A stretch of 64,000 nt of DNA, taken from NCBI RefSeq assembly GCF_023898315.1, contig NC_064622.1, positions 174,364,178 through 174,428,177 on the forward strand, read 5' to 3'. The notes under the pieces were generated by a model. That model ran no database searches. It had not been told where the DNA came from and was given only the letters and a program-made list of their open reading frames with translations. Shown here piece after piece: positions 1 to 12,264 of the stretch. Numbering within the stretch: the stretch's first letter is position 1; each line of letters begins with the position of its first letter. A program made the position numbers and the translations under genes. This stretch comes from Schistocerca nitens. Lineage: Eukaryota; Arthropoda; Insecta; Orthoptera; Acrididae.

Positions 1-805
1 CAGGTAAAAATTGACACACATGCTTGGAATGACAAGGGGTTTTAATAGAACCAAAAAAAAAAATATTGCTAGACGCGTGAAAGATCTCTTGCGCGCGTCA
101 TTTGGTGATGACCGTTTGCTCAGCCGCCACTTTCGTCATGCTTGGCCTCCCAGGTCCCCAGACCTCAGTCCGTGCGTTTATTGGCTTTAGGGTTACCTGA
201 AGTAGCCAGTGCATCGTGATCGACCGACATCTCTAGGGATGCTGAAAGAACAACCGACACCAATGCCTCACCATAACTCCGGACATGCTTTACAGTGCTG
301 TTCACAACATTATTCTTCGACTACAGCTAAGCCGGCCGAAGTGGCCGTGCGGTTAAAGGCGCTGCAGTCTGGAACCGCAAGACCGCTACGGTCGCAGGTT
401 CGAATCCTGCCTCGGGCATGGATGTTTGTGATGTCCTTAGGTTAGTTAGGTTTAACTAGTTCTAAGTTCTAGGGGACTAATGACCTCAGCAGTTGAGTCC
501 CATAGTGCTCAGAGCCATTTGAACCATTTGACTACAGCTATTGTTGAGGAATGATGGTGGACATATTGAGCATTTCCTGTAAAGAACTTCATCTTTGCTT
601 TGTCTTACTTTGTTATGCTAATTATTGCTATTCTGATCAGATGAAGCGCCATCTGTCGGACATTTGTTTGAACTTTTGTATTTTTTTTTGGTTGTAATAA
701 AACCCCATGTCATTCCAAGCATATGTGTCAATTTGTATCTCTCTATCGACATTATTCCGTGATTTATTCGGTTTTCACATTTATACTGACTTTTTGATCA
801 CCCTG
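1..805 (+). mobile_element. Mariner-like DNA transposon, decayed, left end cut by window
   Basis: The window opens inside the left terminal inverted repeat (motif GACACACATGCTTGGAAT). The matching inverted repeat lies at about 690-805 and ends in CACCCTG followed by TA (806-807), as in Tc1/mariner elements. The same element occurs on the opposite strand at 58070-58886. Between the ends is a short decayed transposase piece on the plus strand with the motif HAWPPRSPDLSP, which carries the third acidic position of a DDE/D transposase, followed by stops and frame breaks. A SINE (330-529) sits inside it. The element is non-functional: it is internally deleted relative to a full transposase gene. 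Family is clear; subfamily is not. Confidence 0.8.
330..529 (+). repeat. tRNA-derived SINE, family S1 (copy 1)
   Basis: A ~200-bp SINE with a tRNA-like head. The pol III B-box GGTTCGAATCC sits at about 398-408. The body runs through GGTTAGTTAGGTTTAA and the element ends GAGCCATTTGAACCATT. It is flanked by a perfect 11-bp TSD, GACTACAGCTA, at 319-329 and 530-540. The empty site is visible in the related mariner-like copy near 58330-58345 (opposite strand), where one copy of this sequence runs straight on into the next transposon bases. S1 is the commonest repeat in this window. Confidence 0.95.
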
Positions 806-807
806 TA

Positions 808-3051
808 CTTGTTACTTGGAGGCTGTTTTAGCCTACTGACTATAGATTGGGAGGAAATACAATTCTTAGAGGAAGTACGCACAGATGTTCCTACGAATTA
901 GTTCTGAACGCTTTCTCCGGTAACTGTCTTCAACTAGTTCAGCATCCCACATGTGCTTGAGGCTATCTACAGAGTCAGTAATCAAAGAACGATCAGCGAC
1001 CACGACGTCATCATGGCCATGATGTTTGCTATAGTTAATAAATCCATCAAGAAGTCTAGGAGAGCTTTTATACTAGAAAGAGCAGGTCAAAAGTAGCTAT
1101 CATCCAACTTAAACAATAAATAGAAATCACTGATTTCAAATGTTATGGACATAGATGAATTATGCAAACGTTTAGAGTGACTGTAGATCTTGCTCTGGAG
1201 AAGTTTGTGCCGAGTGACTGGATAAAAGACAGAAAAGACTCAACGTGGTTTAATACCAGAATTCGGAAAATTCTGGGGAAAGATTGTTGCACTCTCAGTT
1301 CAAAAACGAAAGAAATTTCCACAGATAAAAGCTAGCAGAATTTCGTGTGTCTATAAAAATGATCGATGCGAGAAGTATATAACTTCCACAGTCATAGGTA
1401 GCGGAAGATTATGCCGAGAAAAACAAGGTCCTATGAGGAATAGCTAACCGAGCTCAAGGCTTCTGTTCAGTCGCTCGTCGAACAGTCTAGTACGGTAGTA
1501 GACGACCGCATAAGGAAAAGTGTAATGTTAAACTCTATATTAAGAAAAAAACCATACAGGAGGATAGTATAAACATAGCATCATTTGAGCGAAGCAAACT
1601 TTCCGGTATGGAGTACACAGAAATAGGAATTCCTGGCGATGAAAACCAGCTGAAAGATTGAAAACAAGTTTCAGACAGTTTCAGATAATGCTTGAGCCCT
1701 GCGTGGCTCTCGCTTGTGCCATCTCATATTTTACATCCTGCTTTTTTTTCCGTGTTACCACCTCGTTATGTTAGTTTCAATTTCTGTTGTCACTGAGTTG
1801 CTGCTTTGTCTGCCCGTCTGCAGCAGCAGCAGCGCCTATTGATATAGCCCTCACGTGTTATCTTTGCTGCACTGCTATTACTTCCAGGTTGTCATCTGTC
1901 ATGGATTCAGTTGGAACGTGTCACGAGGGCAGTTCGGACCTGCCAGTCGTGGAGTTGGAATGCGGTACTAGTTCACTTGGGTTGGAGCAGCAGTGAGGCC
2001 TGGCTGTCCATTGATCGCCCGACCGTTGCCGCCGCGCATCACTTGAGCCGGGGACGGTCGTCGTGGATCGTCGGTCGGTCGTCCTACTGGACGACGTGAA
2101 TTGGCTCGCTGGTCGCTTATGTGTTGGCTGTGTGTGTGGGTATCGACTCCCTATTTGTCTTTGTGATTGCACAGCTACTGCTGAGTGTCGTTCAAGTCTT
2201 CATGCAAGTGTTTGCCAAACTGTGTGTAGTTGGTGTCATTTCGACTGACAACTTGCTTTAAATGTTGTCGGTGTACTGGCAGTGAGTCGGCCGGTTGGAG
2301 CGGATCAGCAAGTAAGTCTCCATGCGGCGCAGTCAGCCGGACCTGCTGGCGCTCTCTATGCGGTATCGGAGCGTGTGATTGGGGCTGTTCCGAGTGCTAC
2401 AAGGTTTGTGGCTCACCGACCCAGGACATGAAAGTTGAGTGGTGATTTTATTTCCGAAGCCACGTCTTTCCACGTTGTCCCCTTGATTTGTGGTTCACTG
2501 TTGGCGGTATTCCTGGGAGCAACAACGAGTGTTTGAGTTGGTGAAGATTTAGCCGCTGTGTGGTGGAATTAACTATACTTGTCGGTTTGAAATTCAAGTG
2601 CACCAGCGGAATTTTCTGCCTTGTAGCCGTTAGTGTTCCGGTTACCTGCCCTGATCGCTGAAGTAAATTCAGCAATGTCCTTCCCTCACCTGTTGTTGCT
2701 GTCCAACATGGTGTGTAGTTCTTGACACCTTAATGTATTTTTGGTTGTGGGCGGCTATGTCTGTAACGTTTTGGCTTTGGAATTCTCGTATACTGATCGG
2801 TGGTTAGCAAGTTGTCTTGTCGGTGGGCCCCTGACTGTCTCTTTGGTTGTGTTGCTGGCGGATCGAGTATAGTTGTACTGACTTCTTGTCTCACCTAAGT
2901 GAACGTTAAGATTTCAAAGGCAGACCGAGCCCCTGGAAACTTCTGAGCGCCTTTGCCTATACTGTCTTTCTTATTAGCGTTTAATTGTGTACTTTTAATG
3001 GTTCATAGCCAATGGTTGGAATTTGTATGCCTGTAATTGTGTTTTTAAAAT
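808..3051. other. No recognisable gene
   Basis: From 808 to about 1700 the DNA is AT-rich and holds no feature I recognise. From about 1700 to 3051 it is richer in G and T and has short open frames on both strands, none with a recognisable domain. Because it leads directly into the tandem array at 3052-3830 it may be the non-coding part of one larger mobile element, but no terminal repeat or TSD was found to prove that. Confidence 0.5.
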
Positions 3052-3830
3052 CAGATGCCTTCAGCCGTTTTAAAAGTAAGTTTTCTAAATTGGGAAAGCC
3101 TTACATTGTCTGAAGATAAAACTTGGGCCTTGTGCCTGTGGAAAATTTATTGTATTGTTTTTAAAAGCATCGGCCTTCAGCAGTTTTAAGTTTTAAGGAT
3201 CTTACTTATGAAGTATTACCTTTTGGAAGATAAAGCTGTGGGCTTTCTGCCTCTTGAAAATTTATTGTAGTGTATTGTTTTTAAAGCATTGGCCTTCAGC
3301 CGCTTTGAGTTTTAAGGTTCTTACTTATCAACTATTACATTCTTTCAAGATAAAGCTGTGGGCCTTCTGCGTGTTGAAAATTTATCGTAGTTGTATTGTT
3401 CTTAAAAAGATGGGCCTTCAGCCGCTTTAAAATTTTGGTTTCTTACTCATCAAGTCTTACATCACTTGGGCTTAAATACTATTTAAGGTTGAAAGCTTTG
3501 GGCTTTCTGCCTGGGAAAACTGGTTGCAGTTATTTTTTTTTTTTAACAAAGGCCTTCAGCAGTTTTGGAGTAAGGTTTCTTATTGGTCATAAAGCTTGAG
3601 CCTTCTGCCTATTGAAAGGTTATTGTAGTTATGTTGTTTTAAATTTATCGGCCTTCAACCGCTTTTAATAAACTTAGTCTATCTGACTAGTCAAGTCTTA
3701 CATCGCTTGGCCTTAAATACTATTTTAGGTTAAAGCCTAGAGCCTTGTGCCAAAAAAAAAAAAAAAAAAAAGCAGTTGTATTTCATTCATATGCCTTCAG
3801 GCGTTTTAGAATTAAAGGCGTTTTCTGTCG
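3052..3830 (+). repeat. Degenerate tandem array of about 120-bp units (7 copies)
   Basis: The phrase GCCTTCAGCCGCTTTT or a close variant recurs near 3056, 3172, 3291, 3412, 3551, 3650 and 3792, with spacings of roughly 100-143 bp. A second phrase like GGGCCTTCTGCCT recurs once between each pair (near 3124, 3240, 3360, 3480, 3600, 3730). Units carry small indels and A- or T-runs (20 A's near 3753-3772). There is no open frame across the array. It is too short and too diverged to be obvious satellite DNA and resembles sub-repeats in the untranslated region of a retroelement; the parent element is not identified. Confidence 0.8.
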
Positions 3831-5829
3831 ATAGTCAAGCTTAGAACTTGCGCTGTAATGTTTTGACTACTAAATAAAGTGTTATGTTTGGAGTGTAACT
3901 GATAGCCGCTTATTCTGGCCTCTTCCTCAATTCCTACTACTTGTCCTGTCCTGCGGGTTTTGCAGGGCGTTTCATTGCTCTTCGGCGTTGGCCTCTTACT
4001 TGCTTGCATTTATCGAGATCCTCTCTCCCACCGCAAAGTCCCAAGCGACTGGAAACAAAACAGCACGTAACTCACATATATAAAAAGATAAGGGGAAAAT
4101 GGACCAGCGAAGTCACAGACAAAATTCTCAACGTCGTTTTGCTGCAGAACTCTTGAACACTTTCGAAGTTCTAAAACACTGCCTAATCACTTTAATGCGA
4201 CCACTTGTCACAAGCCTGAATAACCACATTTTGATCCGATGAATTTGGTTTGGTAGCTGACTGGCAGGAAAACTGATCCAGGTCAGAGGCACACCACAGA
4301 AGACAACAAAAGGTGTAGTGTTACTGGATGTGTTGTGTAGTATCTGCTAAGAAATATAGTGCGTCGAAAAGAAAAGATTGATAAAAAACGACAATTTTTA
4401 GAGGACTTTAAGAAAAATTGCTGGTCCACCTTCGATTCGTTTGGATGTTTTGTTACTTAAAACTTTTGGCCTGTCATCTCAGCATCATGGAAATACTGAT
4501 GAATAAATGTATTTAGCATAAGTTTAGTTAAGTTAGGGTATGAAGTGCTGCCGCATAAGATAATATAGGGACTCGTTATTTCGATTTTTCTGCTATCATA
4601 TGTAAAGTTTATTTTTGTGTATTATTTCGTTTCTGAGGGCGCATATTGGGTTTGGTGCTACTTGCGACACCATGCACTGCGGTTCTGGAGTAGCAAATAG
4701 GGGTAATTGTGAGAGTACATGTTGTGGCGGCAGTTTAGAGCGGGAGTTTCCCGCCGCAGAGCACGTGGCTGGCAGTTGCTACGGGGCCGTGACGAGCGAC
4801 TAGCGTCTAGGCGGCCTTGGGAAAACCCTAGCGGACGCTCGGCAGGGGCGCGTATGGCCGCGTTTGGCGCTTAAATTTGTATTCCAGTGAAAAATTGATG
4901 AAAACAGAACCAAGAGTGACACGGAGGTGCGAGTTGGCACTCATGGACAGAAAGATATGTAAAACTAAATTATCTAGACGCGCCACAAAAATGTATAGTA
5001 GTGTAAAAGTTATTGTCGTCTTAAAAATTGTAAATTTACGAAAGTTCAAAAGCTAATATATCGACAATGCTTTGGCCGATTAACATGAACAAAGTGTCTA
5101 CGGATGCGGCTAGTAGAGATGCATCGATCAGTTATAGCCGATTTAGCAGGCTATGTACCGTTTTTGAATGAGAGGTCGGAATATGGGATTCGACTGAGAG
5201 AAATTGTAGTTTTGGCAATAAATAAATTTAGAAAGACGACACTAGCGGCAGCGTTCTAAGGTTTAAAGAGGTAGGTGAGTAACTAAGTGTATATTTTTAT
5301 TTGTTTATTTATGTTTAGTATAAAAAGTCCAGGAAAAGCAGAATCACGCCACAAGAAAATTATTTGTGAATAAACGGTGGCAGATACAGAACATTGGACC
5401 TAAACGTATTATTGCCCGGCTATTTTCCATATTTTTCAATGTATCATGTGAGTTTTTGTGTTTAGTTTTAGAATATTCATAATTCTCTTTGTCAAACATT
5501 GTTTTGAGTTAGGCAGTCGTTTCGAGGGTGCATAGGGCGACCATCTTTGATGACAGGAGAGCTGGTTCTGAGCGACGCTAAGAGGCGGACGTGCTGCGCA
5601 TCTCGTGGTAGCAGTGGGTTGGTAGCCACGTTCGGGGCAAGTATCTGTGTAGCAGGGGAAAACTGGAAGAAGTAGTAGAAGAAGAAGAAGATAATGATGA
5701 TGATTATGATGATAATGACCGTCTGGATTGGCCTGACACAGCTCCAACAATTCCGCTACAGCTTCGCTTCTGAGCGATTTTTAAATGGGCATGATCAATC
5801 GTAGAGCCCAACGACGGCGCCCTTTGTCA
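3831..5829. other. No recognisable gene
   Basis: About 2 kb without recognised features. There is a CT-rich/GC-neutral stretch to about 4020 and AT-rich DNA after it. Around 5665-5722 is an imperfect GAA/GAT trinucleotide run. Short frames at 4615-4803 and 5436-5750 show no domain; the latter is a leucine run produced by the trinucleotide repeat. Confidence 0.5.
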
Positions 5830-6180
5830 TGTGCAGAATGTCTTGCAGCATGTTGAAAACCGATCTTTCCACTTTTTCCACCTCGAATTTGATACGCCCA
5901 TCATCGAACGCCAGGCCTCGTCCACCTCTGATGCGATAGTCCGTTCTTCGAAGAGAGATGGTCTTCCATTTCGTTCTTCGTCATTCGTATTTATTTCAGC
6001 ACAAGAAAAGCACCTTCACCATCCGACCACTGCTTCATGTGATGGTGCATTGTTGCTGTACACATCCACCGACTCGACAGGGATTGCTGCAGCGTTTTTC
6101 TCCTTCGAATGCAGAAAAAGAATTACCGCGTGATACTCTACTTTGCGAATGGGTACACTATTTGGTTTTGGCTCCTTAGT
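5830..6180 (-). pseudogene. Mariner-like transposase, N-terminal HTH fragment
   Basis: On the minus strand, frames around 6180-5835 contain in order a stretch like EYHAVILFLHSK, then NNAPSHEAVVGW, then NDERNGRPSLFEERT and SEVDEA. This order (first helix-turn-helix, linker with a W, then a conserved GRPS block and a second HTH) is the layout of the DNA-binding half of mariner transposases. A stop interrupts the GW-RCFSC segment, and nothing of the catalytic DD(34)D half is seen downstream, so this is a dead 5' fragment. Subfamily is not assigned. The call rests on motif order by eye. Confidence 0.55.
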
Positions 6181-8976
6181 CGTCGTGCTACGGTACTTGG
6201 AGCGGGCATTTAAGTTTCTACCAGTGTACCAGCACTGCAGACATATACTGTATCTGCAAGAATTCCGTAATTTTTTCGAGGTGATTATTAAAACCTTATG
6301 ACTGCCCCACTTGAGTAGGTTCACAGAGTAAGTCCGAGAGAGATGTAAACTTGCGCAGGGTGAGGCCGCTTTCCCGTAGGGTCAGCAGTGGTGCAGTATT
6401 CATACCCAGGCAGGCAGTGTGTGGGAAGCGGCACCTGGCGACTGCGCCCTCACTGAACAAACACCCTACAAGACGCTGCCCTCATCAATATGCATTAAGC
6501 AGGAGCTTCTGGTGTCGGTGCAGACAACGGAGTATGCATCCAGTCTTCAGTCCGGCGGAGAGCCACCCCAGGCGGTGGGGCGGTTGGGCTCTGTACGGTC
6601 GTCTATGTCAGCGTTTACGTCTTTACTGTGCAGCCCAGTGCGTGGTTACGATGCTGTAATAGCTATTAATTCGTACACCTTAATGGTCCATACATTTACT
6701 TTAGTGAAGTCAAAGGACATCAGTGTTCACTGGTGTGTAAAACGTAAGAGCGAAAGTAATTTTCTCAATATGTTTTTGCTGACATGTACATAACTTGATG
6801 AAAGAGCTAATACAGTATACTACAGAAGGTATCTGAAAGATACACGCAATTGGACAACAGAAATGACACTTCCATTGAAAGACAATAATTACACGATGTC
6901 AGCACGATTTATGATGATTTCCTGGACATTTCATAAGGGTGGGCATGGTTCTTAATAGGGTGTCTAATCACCATGGGTGGTAGTGCATGCTCTGTTTATA
7001 ACACTATTCCATAATAATTGAACCTTAAGTCCTGTGACGGTCGCCACAAATAACACTATTCCCCAATAATTGAACCTTTAGTTCTGTCACAGGAAAAGTC
7101 ATGTATAACACTAACGTTCCGTGAAACACGCTAATGTTACATTCTGAGAGGATTTCAGAGTTTGACCGTGAATGTGTCTAATGGAAAGGGGTATCGGACT
7201 ACAATTTCGAATTTTGCGAAGTTAACAGTAAAAACAAACTGGTCTTAACCTTGGGAGTTAACAGAAGAGGTAAAATTATTAGCGAATGAAAAAATGAACG
7301 GTCGCCAGCATAATTAGGCACATTAATTCGAAATATATATCTGAGAAAATTGGATATTAGTTATTGAAGTTACTTTTGTTGAGATTTCCCTTCGAATAGC
7401 AAACAGGATACAAACTGAGGCAATGCACTCTGTGCTGTGTGTAGCACCAGTTACCAACAAACCAATAAATTATAGGGAGCAAAATTGCTCATATTAATGA
7501 CGGTCACAATCATTACCATTACTTAATCAAAGCACTGAAACATCACTACATGAAGTGCAGAACTAATTTTGGACGTGAGGGGCTTCTATCTTAACAGACA
7601 AGAATAACATAAATAAAAATTAATAACATCTTAAATACGCTATTTAAGCTCCTCTGCAGAATGCAGTTTTCCTTATTAACAATAGTACATCATTTCTTTT
7701 CTTAGTAGGAGGACAATATGATGGGGACCATGAACTGGTATAGTTTCACTAGCCAAGGTTTTTTAATTATTGCAAAAGTAAAAACTATCACTAAAAGCTA
7801 ATCATTCACTTAAATTAATTTGCAAGGTAATAAAATGCAACACTGGCCTTAATTAACTTCAAAAGGAACCATTTATGACGAGTACCACAATTACACTATC
7901 TTCGAAAATATGCGTAACTTGACTTTTAATAGTGCTACCGCAAATCGGTTCATTAATGATTTATATGTGCTTGTACTTTAATCACCTGTGAAGCAGGTAT
8001 TCTTGGCAGTATTATTTACACAATCTTGTTCTGTAATCCTACAAAACTATATTTTATAAAAAAACTAAGGATACTTTAGCAAAAGCCTATCCAACTTCAC
8101 TTTTATGGTTTTAGCTTTTGAATAACTAAGGTATTCACCATCCAATTGATTGATCTTTAAATTTTTGTACTTAAACTTCCTACCTTAACAATTTCACTTG
8201 GAGTAGTCCATAAACAAAGATCCAAATTTTACTCTTACTTTAACTTTTGCTACTCCTTGTGCTTTAGACAAAAATCACTTTTAAACACTTGAATGCCAGA
8301 ATTATTCATTTAAATCAGGATACACGGTTTTAGTAGCACTTAGATGAGGACCCTGCATAGGTTCGCCATCAGGATTGAAGTTATTGTTTCGAATACGAAT
8401 TGACGTTTTATGTGATAATTTTTGAAACAACATACAAATTAAATGATCCACGCCAATATACATTACATAACTGAATGTAAGAAGTCGATGAAGCATTGGC
8501 GAAGATTAGTGGTTGACGGAATGGCGGCTAACTGTGCTCACGGCTGATGAAGTGCGAATGCTCTATAAAATCTCTTCTTGGCGTCGCATTTTCAACATAT
8601 TACAGCTATTCCATTATTTCGTGAATACCAAATAATAGCCAGATGCTCATCCAAGGCAAATTCCTTCGAATGCAGCTTCCACTTGCCTCTCTTAGCACCG
8701 TCGAGGTGTAATGTGCTAAGGCTAGCCACACACTGCGTACCGTTCACACAAAGGAGCCGCTCAGTTCGACCGCCAAACCCACCTTTCACATCGCGCCATG
8801 CTACTTTCGTTGCGGAGGGACTTCTCTACATCGCTTACATGTTACAAATACAAGTGCCCTAAGCATCAACCAGCCTTTAACAAACATACTTTTTTCGTAA
8901 ACGTATTCATATTATGATAATTTAAAATTTCAACATACTACTGTGTTTTTTTTTTTTTTTTTTTTCATATATGCAT
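6181..8976. other. No recognisable gene
   Basis: About 2.8 kb of mostly AT-rich DNA, apart from a GC-neutral part at about 6350-6660. Overlapping open frames at 6351-6793 lack any recognised domain. I see no transposon motif. A poly(T) run lies at about 8947-8965, just before the LTR-like repeat. Confidence 0.5.
6998..7093 (+). repeat. Short direct duplication (about 45 bp x2)
   Basis: Two adjacent near-identical segments: one starts with ATAACACTATTCCATAATAA at about 6999, the other with ATAACACTATTCCCCAATAA at about 7050. Both continue into GAACCTTNAGT and a CTGTSACRG end. They look like a small tandem duplication with a few point differences. Confidence 0.75.
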
Positions 8977-10557
8977 TGTAAGGTGGCTGTAATTTCGCAC
9001 CTTACAAGCATTCATTCACATACTTTGCCATAAACTACAACCACAATTATGTATCATCTAATAGGTTGTACATCGTATATATGAATATTTAAAGGAGACT
9101 GATATTTTCACGTACGCCTTGTAAATAATTGTTAACGCTTATTGCATGAAAGGTGACGGATTGTCTTTATTATCAGAACGGCGTAATGAATGATTGCCTA
9201 TACTAGTAGAGGTTCGAACGCCAGTGGAGATGAAACGGCAGGCAGAACTCAAGCTCTGGGTGTAAGGCCCGCACAGGTGTTGGTCCTGCTTAGAAACGGG
9301 AAGTAGCTGGACGGACGTCGTGGCATCTGACCTCTGGAGCACAATAGTGTGGCGGCCGGCCGCTATTGTAGCAGGACCGAAGGATAACCGGGAACTCTGC
9401 AAATCTAGGACGCAGGTGAGAGGAACGAAGAAGCGGCACCTCAAAAACCACGCAGGCTGGGTTATTTCCAAGGATTTTTACTCGAAAGCCTACCATTGTA
9501 CGAATATAGGTTTTTGCTCGCAAACTTTCCGCGCTGGACGACAAAAGAATAAAATATGGTTGGTCGGCGTTCGGAAGAATCTGTAGAGAGGGAGAATATT
9601 CCGTGGTTTTGGGAATATGATTCGTTTTCGGAATTACGAGGGTGGGGAGTCGAGCCTTGCTGAGAAGCCAGCGGTGGAGAGACGAGGTCTACTGTTGTCA
9701 GCGCCCGTGTGTGACGGTCGCTCGGTATCAGCTTTTTGCGTTCAGACGGACTTGATGTCTTTGCTCTCAGGAGAGATTATAGTTATAACAGTTAGGCACT
9801 GTACTGTTGCGAACCTATACGATTCTGGACTTCACCTCCAGGTTGGAAGTTGTCGTTGAGTACGCAGCATTCAGTAATCGAGAGCACTTCTTCTGGCTGT
9901 ACTTATGTTGAGACGTTATCTGAACCCCGTCCTCGTGGCTGGGAGTTCGCGTTTATCGTCTGCCTTCTGTCGTCCTAGTGTTTGAAAGCGTTTATTTGTG
10001 GCTGGAGTTCTTCCATCGTCGCATACGAGTGCGAGGACCATCACTTCGACGCCTCGGACGCACTACATACGGTGATATCGCAAATTGCTTCGGCTTATTG
10101 GGGCTATAAAGCTAAACAGCTGTGATCACGGTAGTTTATTTCCACTGAGGTTCCACACCACCATAGATCATCTTTCAAAGTAGTGTCTTCTATTGTTTGG
10201 TAGGTAGATGATGTCAGTCATTTCGCGTTAGTGATATTAGACTGTTCAGTCATAATAAGGGGCTGAGTTGGGCAATTGATTAATAATTTTAGTTGGGAAA
10301 TATAGAAAATTGTACTTTAAGGGTTAATTTTCAATCTATAATAAATATATATTGAACAACAACGTTTATCATTTAGTAGTATTAGATGCCTTCATCATTC
10401 ATTTGTGTTTAGATTGTAATTTATATGTTAAAAATAGCATTAAGAGATCCTAACATCTGCTTTAGTGGAGAGTCAGACAGGGCCAAATCATTGTTTTAGC
10501 GTTTATTATTTTCCGCTGCGCACATTCATTTTACACCTGCCTGGAGTAGCATCTTGG
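8977..10557 (+). repeat. LTR-like dispersed repeat, copy A (about 1.6 kb)
   Basis: This segment aligns end to end, in inverted orientation, with 61499-63233. Shared landmarks are the start TGTAAGGTGGCT, an internal TTGCCTATACTAGT-type segment, TGGGGCTATAAAGCTAAA near 10100, and the end GTCAGACAGGGCCAAA...GCATCTTGG. Identity by eye is roughly 80%. There is no long open frame. Copy B sits inside a Tc1 element with a 5-bp TSD, which supports the ends used here. Size, lack of coding and one TG terminus suggest a solo LTR, but the other end is not CA and no TSD was found for copy A (TGCAT before, AAAAT after). Confidence 0.65.
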
Positions 10558-10864
10558 AAAATTACAAAAATCTAATTGTCTTGCCATACATCAAAGAATT
10601 CAAACTACACAGAATGCACACTTCATAAATTGCAGCTACACAGTTACTTAAAATAAACCAACACCTAATCGATTTAAGTGTTACATGTTACGTGCTTCTA
10701 TGCTTCCCACAATTTTGGTAAGGAGTTCGTGTGGTAGGGAGTTCCAGTTCATTCGCAGGTGGTCCCAGGATTTTCGGCGAATGGACTAGCCTCCCCGTTT
10801 CCCCGACTTATGTCCCATCGAGCACATGTGGGGCATTTTGAGGAGATGTACTGCTGCACATCTA

Positions 10865-12264
10865 CACTCCTGGAAATTGAAATAAGAACACCGTGAATTC
10901 ATTGTCCCAGGAAGGGGAAACTTTATTGACACATTCCTGGGGTCAGATACATCACATGATCACACTGACAGAACCACAGGCACATAGACACAGGCAACAG
11001 AGCATGCACAATGTCGGCACTAGTACAGTGTATATCCACCTTTCGCAGCAATGCAGGCTGCTATTCTCCCATGGAGACGATCGTAGAGATGCTGGATGTA
11101 GTCCTGTGGAACGGCTTGCCATGCCATTTCCACCTGGCGCCTCAGTTGGACCAGCGTTCGTGCTGGACGTGCAGACCGCGTGAGACGACGCTTCATCCAG
11201 TCCCAAACATGCTCAATGGGGGACAGATCCGGAGATCTTGCTGGCCAGGGTAGTTGACTTACACCTTCTAGAGCACGTTGGGTGGCACGGGATACATGCG
11301 GACGTGCATTGTCCTGTTGGAACAGCAAGTTCCCTTGCCGGTCTAGGAATGGTAGAACGATGGGTTCGATGACGGTTTGGATGTACCGTGCACTATTCAG
11401 TGTCCCCTCGACGATCACCAGTGGTGTACGGCCAGTGTAGGAGATCGCTCCCCACACCATGATGCCGGGTGTTGGCCCTGTGTGCCTCGGTCGTATGCAG
11501 TCCTGATTGTGGCGCTCACCTGCACGGCGCCAAACACGCATACGACCATCATTGGCACCAAGGCAGAAGCGACTCTCATCGCTGAAGACGACACGTCTCC
11601 ATTCGTCCCTCCATTCACGCCTGTCGCGACACCACTGGAGGCGGGCTGCACGATGTTGGGGCGTGAGCGGAAGACGGCCTAACGGTGTGCGGGACCGTAG
11701 CCCAGCTTCATGGAGACGGTTGCGAATGGTCTTCGCCGATACCCCAGGAGCAACAGTGTCCCTAATTTGCTGGGAAGTGGCGGTGCGGTCCCCTACGGCA
11801 CTGCGTAGGATCCTACGGTCTTGGCGTGCATCCGTGCGTCGCTGCGGTCCGGTCCCAGGTCGACGGGCACGTGCACCTTCCGCCGACCACTGGCGACAAC
11901 ATCGATGTACTGTGGAGACCTCACGCCCCACGTCCACCCGGCCTCCCGCATGCCCACTATACGCCCTCGCTCAAAGTCCGTCAACTGCACACACGGTTCA
12001 CGTCCACGCTGTCGCGGCATGCTACCAGTGTTAAAGACTGCGATGGAGCTCCGTATGCCACGGCAAACTGGCTGACACTGACGGCGGCGGTGCACAAATG
12101 CTGCGCAGCTAGCGCCATTCGACGGCCAACACCGCGGTTCCTGGTGTGTCCGCTGTGCCGTGCGTGTGATCATTGCTTGTACAGCCCTCTCGCAGTGTCC
12201 GGAGCAAGTATGGTGGGTCTGACACACCGGTGTCAATGTGGTCTTTTTTCCATTTCCAGGAGTG
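10865..12264 (-). mobile_element. Tc1-family DNA transposon, nearly intact, 1.4 kb
   Basis: Terminal inverted repeats begin CACTCCTGGAAATTGAAA (left, 10865) and, read on the minus strand from 12264, CACTCCTGGAAATGGAAA. Both ends are flanked by TA (10863-10864 and 12265-12266), the duplicated target of Tc1/mariner integration. The length of 1400 bp and a single transposase gene filling the interior are typical of autonomous Tc1 elements. The TIRs and coding region are far better preserved than in any other DNA transposon in the window. I recall closely similar Tc1 copies from other arthropods, but that is memory and not a search. Confidence 0.93.
11020..12020 (-). pseudogene. Tc1 transposase, one disabling lesion near the N-terminus
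   Basis: A cut-and-paste transposase. The likely start is the ATG at 12020-12018 (MPRQRGREP...), giving about 333 codons ending at 11020. The open frame from 11937 to 11020 (305 codons) contains the complete DD34E catalytic core: VVFSDESRF (first Asp), LLFQQDNARPH (second Asp), SPDLSPIEHVWDW (Glu). The upstream frame encodes the start of the paired-like HTH (LTDFERGRIVGMREAGW) and then runs out of frame near 11940. The second-helix region is too short compared with other Tc1 proteins, so a small out-of-frame deletion of about 20 bp has removed part of the first HTH. Catalytic residues are all intact. If translated from an internal start it would lack DNA binding. Confidence 0.88.

Noticed and set aside
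330..410. tRNA gene suggested by A/B-box sequence in the S1 heads
   Set aside because: No cloverleaf with a proper anticodon and acceptor stem can be seen, and the tRNA-like part continues into the SINE body with flanking TSDs. The same applies to the heads of S2, S3 and S5.
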